A program made the position numbers and the translations under genes. From contig JANATF010000007.1 of NCBI GenBank assembly GCA_029449245.1, positions 868,001 through 932,000 of the forward strand: a stretch of DNA of 64,000 nucleotides. The letters are read 5' to 3'. Source of the DNA: Mortierella alpina (lineage: Eukaryota > Mortierellomycota > Mortierellomycetes > Mortierellales > Mortierellaceae). Positions 58,212 to 64,000 of the stretch are shown piece by piece. How positions within the stretch are numbered: position 1 is the stretch's first letter; every line of letters starts with the position of its first letter. A model generated the notes under the pieces. That model was given only the letters and a program-made list of their open reading frames with translations. It was not told the origin of the DNA and made no database searches.

Positions 58212-60889
58212 CTATCGGAGTCGAGTCATTGACGACAGCGTCTTTCCACCCTTGTAAGTCGCTCCCTTGGTCGAACCCAGCCCAGAGTCGTCATCCTCGT
58301 CTTCGCCATAGCCAAGTCCTCTAGTTCCAGATCCACAATACGTTGTTGTTCCTGATCCACTAGCGCGACTCTTGTCCTTCTTCTTGTGTTGCCTCTCAAA
58401 CAGCTTCCAAAACTTCAGGTTCTCGTCACTGGCCACCGTCGCCACCGTCTGACCGTCGGGAGATATGGCTGTGTGAAGCACTCTTGACTCGTGAGCCTTA
58501 ATATCAGTGACTTTGCTCAGCGCAGGAAACGAGTAAACTGACAAGTTGTTGTCCGGGAACCCGTGGGACGACACAAACTCCTTGTATTCTGTGGACCAGA
58601 TAATGGACGTCACTTGCGATCCAGTGTTGAGAGTATGCGTACGCGCGCCTGTGTGCGTATTCCAGAAATGAATCTGCTTGTCGTAGGTTCCTCCTCCAGA
58701 AGCCAGCAAGTTATTCTGCCATGGACACCACGCCAATGCCTATTACAACACCCATCATGATCAGAGATACTTGTAAGTGTCCCTGTCGACAGTTCGGACT
58801 ACATATGGTGGACCAAGAATAAAAAGTTTTTTACCTTCACGGCCGCAGTATGGTTGGTCTTTGTGAATTTTGGTGTTGTTGAGCGAGGATCCCAGATGTT
58901 GACCAAATTATCGTTTCCACCACTTGCGAGTTGTTGGCCATCCGGCCTCCACCTCAAACCACAGACTTCGTTCGTGTGGTTCAGCAGCTCGGCCACCTTG
59001 TGGTTTTGAACTCGCACGTCGTGATTCCAGATCGAGCCATCCCTGCAGCCCGAGCTCAAAATGTGCTTGTCCCACGAGAGCACGCCCACGCGAGCTACGT
59101 GGCCCGTCATTGACCGGACCTTTGATTTCGTCTCGATATCCCAGATCTGCGTATCACCATCGAATGTTCCGATCGCCAGAAACAGACCGTCATAAGCCCA
59201 CGAAACTGATGCGATGCCATCCGTATTCCCGGGCAAGGTAACGAGCGACTCGACACTTCCAGACTCGGCGTCCCAGATAAAAACCGACTTGTCCAGGCCG
59301 ATGGCGACCATGTTAGAGCAGGACCAATCCAGCAGGTTAAGATAGTAGTCATCCATCAAACCGGGGGCATCAAGGACCTTTTCCGGACTAGGCAAGATCG
59401 TGCGCTTCTTCAGCAGCAAGTTGGACGTTGACCGTGTGAAACTTGGGTGCCGGCTGTACATCTTGCGGACTGTAGTGGTGTCCAGGTTGCTGAGCGTGGG
59501 TGCTTCGGAATTGAACGACAGCATGCGTCTGTCGAGACTGATGCCACATGCCTCTGCAATCTGTTGGTTGTAGGCGAGGGCGGCGTCGTCCAGTGGTGGC
59601 GGAGGCGCTTGTGATGGCAACGGAATGACCGAGGCAGAAAGATGGCGGCGAAAGGAGGAGGTGGAAGCGGAGGATGATGATGAAGCGGAGGAGCCAGAGG
59701 CAGAAGAGGATGAGCCAGCTCGCTGGGCAATCTCCAGCTGCACCTGTGCGCTTGCCATGCTGTTCATCGTTCTGCTGGGTATAAAGCGATCAGCCTGCAG
59801 CAAACAACGGAACAGCGAAAGAGGATCAGTCAACCGCCATTGTCCCATACGTCCATTCATCTCGTCCGAGAAAATGTATTTGAGAGGCATGATCATGTTT
59901 TTGCTTACCTGCAAATACACCTTGCGGCCTTTCTTTGGGGATTGACTACCAGCCTGGTAGTCGTTGGTGACGACCTCCAGTTTCGTCTTTAGTCCATTGG
60001 AACTAATCGTTCGCGTGAGACAGGAGGCTGCCTGCTGGGCCATGGACTTTGCGGCTCCCAGTCCGCTGCCCATACTCAATACCCGACCGTACACATGCGC
60101 ATGTGGACGTTGGGGAGACGTCGTCTTTGTCATCGACTTTGCGCTGCTTGGAGGAGGCCGTGGCGTCCTGCTGGATTGTGTTTGAGGTGTTTTCATCCTG
60201 CGTGGCGAAGAAGATGTGGGTGTCGTACAGGAGGATAGCGTTGAAGGAGTCGTTGGAACTAGACCTGCCACTACGCTTGTTCGCTTTCCCAGTGTGGATT
60301 TCGGGGAGTCGGTCAAGAATGATTGAGAAAAAGCCTTACCATGGCTGCTATTGCTGCTGTTGCTGATGTTGATACCGCTACCGCTGTTGCTGCTAATATT
60401 GACGTTTGCGCTCGGGCTGGCTTTGCTTGGGCTGGTGTTGCCGAGGTTAGTATTTTCTTTGAGGACCGGTGAACTGAACGGCGAGGGTGTTCCTAAGATA
60501 CCCGCCGTGGCTGAAGCTGAGAATCTTGAGGCACCGGACGCGCCGCCCTTGAGGAAGCTACTGCTGCTTCTCGCGGTACTGCCTCCGCCTGCCAACGACA
60601 GAAGCTGTCTTGCAAAGCGCGCCTTTTCCTTGGAGAGATGCGATGTTGCTGAGTTAACGGCTCCTCCGCCTACCACTGGTGATCCTGACATGGGCGTGCC
60701 TGTCCCAGAAGCCCTTTTCGGAGACGCGTTGTTGGAGGCCGCTTTAAGTGCTGCTAGCAGGGATGTGCTCTTCTTGATGGGGCTTATGGCTGAGCGCTTG
60801 GGCGAGCGACGGGGTGCAGAAGGAGACCCATGTGGAGCGCTGGACAAAAGACTTGTCGGGCGAGATTTCTCTGGTGTCCTGAATGGCAT
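58212..60889 (-). CDS. CDC20: APC/C co-activator Cdc20
   Basis: Recruits substrates to and activates the anaphase-promoting complex. Three exons (60889-59909, 59794-58835, 58739-58212; phase 0) give 822 residues, long for the family because of a 325-residue Ser/Pro/Lys-rich N terminus. That part holds many Ser-Pro/Thr-Pro sites and a KEN box (144-146, in VLKENTN). Exon 2 opens with the C-box DRFIP (329-333). A seven-bladed WD40 propeller follows, with Cdc20-type wording (YLNLLDWSCSNMVAIGL, GHVARVGVLSWDKHILSSG, NEVCGLRWRPDGQQLASGGND, SHGFPDNNLSVYSFP). The last residues are TRLR instead of the usual Ile-Arg end that docks to APC/C. The ATG at 60889 has an A(-3) context and is the first in frame. 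Confidence 0.92.
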
Positions 60890-61175
60890 TGTGCAGTTGG
60901 GCTCCTTGCTAAACAGTCGGGCTTTTGACTTTTTTTTTTTTTTTTTTAATGGAGCCGTGTTTTTGGACTGGAAGGTGACGCGTTCTGGGATGCCGAGTGC
61001 TGGTATCACGTTGTGGATGCCGGGCGGTGGATTAGGCCAGACTGTGGCAGCAGGAGAGCCTGGAGGCAAACGCAGGAGACAGTGGGACAGTCAAAAAGTA
61101 AATCCCTACAAGCTACAGCTGCATTAGCGATGGGATAATGGAGCTGATGGAGAGCAAGGATGTGAATGGAGGGAG

Positions 61176-61215
<40 letters not shown>

Positions 61216-61602
61216 GAGTGAGTGCGCTGTGGATGCAGGTGTTTTACTAGGCACGCACAGTGGAGATTAGATCATTTGTCCTGCTGCTGGCTGTAGCGCG
61301 TAGACAGGGCTGTGTTTGTGTTGTGGAGAGAACAGGGACGAGTGATTCATGAAGGGACAAAGAGTTTTCCTTCAGGACAGAACGCATGAACGCATGTTAT
61401 TTTTAGAGAGGGTGGCAGTCCCATATACCTTTGAAAAAGAGAAGGTTACCTTTCAAGTGCTTCACACTTCCTTGACATCCTTCTCTGCTCAATAACTCAT
61501 TCATTCACCCATCCTCCTGGATCACACCCCTGGCACCTGCACAGTCCTCGCCGTTGTCCATTTGGCACCCTCTCTCCTGTCAGAAACAGCCTCCTTGACA
61601 GC
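60890..61602. other. Divergent leader/promoter of CDC20 and TFB5 with simple repeats
   Basis: Contains a T18 run at 60930-60947 (A18 on the CDC20 mRNA strand, 41 nt before its ATG) and about 12 GCT units at 61177-61213 (AGC on the CDC20 strand). The remainder is the shared promoter region. No other gene. Confidence 0.6.
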
Positions 61603-62079
61603 ATGGTCAAGGCCGTGAAAGGCAAGTTTGTGTGCGCATTTGGTCGTCGTCGCATGCAGTAACGTGCATGGGTCGACGCCAACAGCAGCACAATCGCCGC
61701 CCTCATTACTCCTTCTCCGTCTCGTCCTTCAGACTCTTATCTAACACAATCAGCCCTTCGAAATCTCACCTTTTACTAGGCGTTGTCGTGGAATGGTATG
61801 TTTGTATTGTTCTCAAGATGGCTGCCAGAGTTTTTGCACATTGAACCAGCACAACTATATTATGGTGGCGCATCGCATCTAACCCCTTCTTTGTTTAAAA
61901 AACATAGCGACACCTCAGTGAAGCAGATCATCCTTGGACTGAACGAGAAAGGAGAATTCATCATCGAGGATCTGGACGATACACACGTCTTTGTTGATTC
62001 GGCCTGTATAGAGCAGCTGCGGGCTGATATTGACGAGATATTGAACGAGAACACATACAAAGTCGAGGAATCAAAATAA
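61603..62079 (+). CDS. TFB5: TFIIH subunit Tfb5/TTDA (GTF2H5)
   Basis: The smallest TFIIH core subunit; it stabilises Tfb2 for transcription and nucleotide-excision repair. Three exons (61603-61621, 61780-61795, 61908-62079) give 68 residues: MVKAVKGVVVECDTSVKQII, then LNEKGEFIIEDLDDTHVFV and a C-terminal helix (IEQLRADIDEILNENTYKV). This aligns end to end with yeast and human Tfb5, which fixes both tiny exons (19 and 16 nt). The first intron has a GC donor (AAAG|GCAAGT) and a TAG acceptor; the family N terminus KGVLVECD can only be made by using it. Confidence 0.94.
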
Positions 62080-62266
62080 ATACGACCCTGCGGAACAAAC
62101 TACACATTAACAAGGCATACACGAAAAGGAATATGGAATGAAAGAGCTGCTCGAAAAGCAGCTTCTGCCTGTTAGCCATTTGGATTGTCTGGGATGTGTT
62201 ATCAATACCGCTAGATGCTATGCGTTTTTTTTATGAAAGTGATATGTGGGCTGCTAAAATCCTGGC

Positions 62267-64000
62267 TCAGATCCGCTCATCGCCAGGTTTCATGGTATAT
62301 CGAGTACCGACTGGTGAGATATAGCGACTGTTGAAGATTCGCTCGAGCATCCTCTCTCGGGTATAGTATCTCACCAGCGTAGACCGATCGCCCGCAGTTT
62401 GGACCGTGGCACGAATCTGGGAGATGTTCATGGTCCGGCCGGGATCCAGAAAGGCGCAGATGTTCTCAAAGATCTCGTGCGGCATATTTCCGAGATTAGC
62501 CAGGAACTTGTGCGGGTTGTACTCAAAGTCGACCGCCGTGGCGGTACTGGCATTTGAATGTGTGTGATGGTGGCCGTTCTGATGATCTGTCGCAGTAGCC
62601 ATGGTTGATATCGACATCTGACGCGAATGTGACAGCAGACTAGAGTTGGACGATTGCCGATTCACATTTCTGCTACTACTGGAAACCGATTGTCGGGAGT
62701 GCGTGTTCCCATGAGTCGAATTCGACGCCCCAAGCTCACCATCTGCACCGCCACCGTCAGCCCCATTGGACTGATGGTGGTGGTTGTTGGCATGATTCTT
62801 GCCGATGGACCAGAGGGACGTGATCGAGTTAGACGAGTTGGTTCTGCCTAGTTTGACCCGTCGGAAGATGTTCCATCCATGATGCTGATTGTGGCTCTGG
62901 ATATGGTGCAGCTGCTGCGTCTGGAGGAGCATTTGGTTCGCAGGTCGACCTAGGAGCACGATTCGCGACAGCACCAGAATCCTACATGCAGCCGCATAAA
63001 TGGCTTGTTGCCAGATGTGGTTTCTAGTCAGCGAATGCTGGAAGGATTCGTATAGCGCCTGACGGTCCTCCGAATTATAATCGAGTTGGATGCCTTTGAG
63101 CGACCTGTTCTTGACAAGATGCGACGCCAGTGCCCAGTAGCCATCCACGCCAATCTCTGGGTTATTGGTCAGACCCAAGTTCTGAAGTCCTGTGGCTGAA
63201 GTGAGTGCCTTGGCAAGAGCAATAGCTGCCTCGCTCGTCAAACAACAGTTGGAAAAGATCACGCTTTCCAAGGTCGAGTTCTTGGACATTCCATCTGCAA
63301 ACCCCTTGATCGCCTCAGCCGAAAACAAGTTGAACGACAGGTTGATCTCTCGAAGCGAAGTATTGACTTTCAGGACATTTCCCAAAGCCTGCATTCCGGT
63401 GGCCGACTGCCCCAGCCCGATGTGGTTGAGTTCCAGGTCAAGGCTGATCAGGTACTTGTTCCGCTTCAGACTCTCACAGATGTCGGCCAATCCCTTGTCT
63501 CCAATGCTGTTGTGTGGCATGTACAGATGCGTGAGGTGGCGGTTGGAGACCAGCGCCGTAGCCACGGCAGAAGCGCCTTTTGAGCCCATCTCGTTCATAT
63601 CCAAGCTGAGGGAGGTGAGCGTCCGATTAAACCTGACAGCCTCCGCAATGTGAGTAATCCCCTCGGTACCCAGGCTGTTTGATCCGAGGTTCATGTGCCG
63701 AATGACTCTATTTTTGGCGAGAATTCTGGCTAGATGAGGCGCACCGGCCTTCTTGATGCTGTTTGACTGCAGACAGAGCCGTGTGACCCCTCGGTTCATA
63801 ATCATGGCGTCTGCCAATATCTCGGCTCCTTGCGCGGTGATGTGGTTCCCAGACAGGTCCAAGGTCCGCAGGGTTTCGTTCTTGACGATGACTCGGGCTA
63901 GATACTTGACAGTCTTGTCATTCACTCCCGACCGGGCGAGACTCAGCGTGGAGATTGTCTTGTTGAATTTCCAGGCTTCAAAAAGCAGTTTCGTCGCTTG
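62267..64000 (-). CDS. Leucine-rich-repeat protein with C-terminal F-box-like segment (5' partial)
   Basis: The frame is open to the right edge, so the N terminus is missing; 577 residues are visible. Residues 1 to about 330 are RI-type leucine-rich repeats of roughly 28 residues (for example NETLRTLDLSGNHITAQGAEIL, NRTLTSLSLDMNEMGSKGASAV, NTSLREINLSFNLFSAEAIKGF), which form a curved binding surface as in RanGAP and NLRC proteins. A His/Ser/Asn-rich disordered region follows. The last 80 residues are helical (MPHEIFENICAFLDP, then RERMLERIFNSR) and slightly F-box-like. No catalytic motif is seen. It may be an adaptor, or the sensor half of a larger protein whose other domains lie outside the window. 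Confidence 0.85.
   Translation of the reverse strand, partial: QATKLLFEAWKFNKTISTLSLARSGVNDKTVKYLARVIVKNETLRTLDLSGNHITAQGAEILADAMIMNRGVTRLCLQSNSIKKAGAPHLARILAKNRVIRHMNLGSNSLGTEGITHIAEAVRFNRTLTSLSLDMNEMGSKGASAVATALVSNRHLTHLYMPHNSIGDKGLADICESLKRNKYLISLDLELNHIGLGQSATGMQALGNVLKVNTSLREINLSFNLFSAEAIKGFADGMSKNSTLESVIFSNCCLTSEAAIALAKALTSATGLQNLGLTNNPEIGVDGYWALASHLVKNRSLKGIQLDYNSEDRQALYESFQHSLTRNHIWQQAIYAAACRILVLSRIVLLGRPANQMLLQTQQLHHIQSHNQHHGWNIFRRVKLGRTNSSNSITSLWSIGKNHANNHHHQSNGADGGGADGELGASNSTHGNTHSRQSVSSSSRNVNRQSSNSSLLSHSRQMSISTMATATDHQNGHHHTHSNASTATAVDFEYNPHKFLANLGNMPHEIFENICAFLDPGRTMNISQIRATVQTAGDRSTLVRYYTRERMLERIFNSRYISPVGTRYTMKPGDERI

Overview
The window looks like nuclear DNA of an early-diverging fungus, most likely a Mortierellomycete. 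The reasons are dense genes on both strands, many short introns (about 70-150 nt, mostly GT-AG with TAG/CAG acceptors), large disordered Q/H/S-rich proteins, a NACHT NLR with pentapeptide and WD40 repeats of the type abundant in Mortierella, and fungal families (Zn2Cys6, AzgA, Vma12, Far11). The genus assignment is inference; no rRNA or tRNA was recognised. Exon coordinates were read by eye from splice signals, reading phase and family conservation.

Layout. 1-234 (+): the last codons of a Fanzor/TnpB-like RNA-guided nuclease, followed by a strong UUCG hairpin. 701-8050: exosome RRP40 (+) convergent with a 1921-residue GBD/FH3 formin-like protein with no FH2 (-). 8051-13581: gene-poor. 13582-28660: a polyQ disordered protein (+), nitronate monooxygenase (-), RPS25 (-, intron directly after the ATG), a PPR protein (+), a WG-repeat protein (-) and VMA12 (-). 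29464-35105 (+): an 1848-residue NACHT-pentapeptide-WD40 NLR. 35652-41788: FGGY sugar kinase (-) divergent from the STRIPAK subunit STRIP/Far11 (+). 42528-44080: a secreted Kex2-type precursor of small Cys/His-rich peptides (+), a truncated VMA12 pseudogene (-) and a Tyr-rich miniprotein (-). 44442-53534 (+): TDP1, a zinc alcohol dehydrogenase and a Zn2Cys6 + C2H2 transcription factor. 53839-54405: a 192-bp tandem repeat. 55812-64000: an AzgA purine transporter (+), CDC20 (-), TFIIH subunit TFB5 (+) and an LRR protein running off the right edge (-).

Most genes are unlinked housekeeping functions: RNA decay, translation, V-ATPase assembly, DNA repair, cell cycle, transcription/repair. The accessory layer is the Fanzor end, the NLR, the peptide precursor, the Tyr-rich protein, the pseudogene and the repeats. 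No operon-like cooperation is evident, but several genes form divergent pairs with short shared promoters (RPS25/PPR, FGGY/STRIP, CDC20/TFB5).
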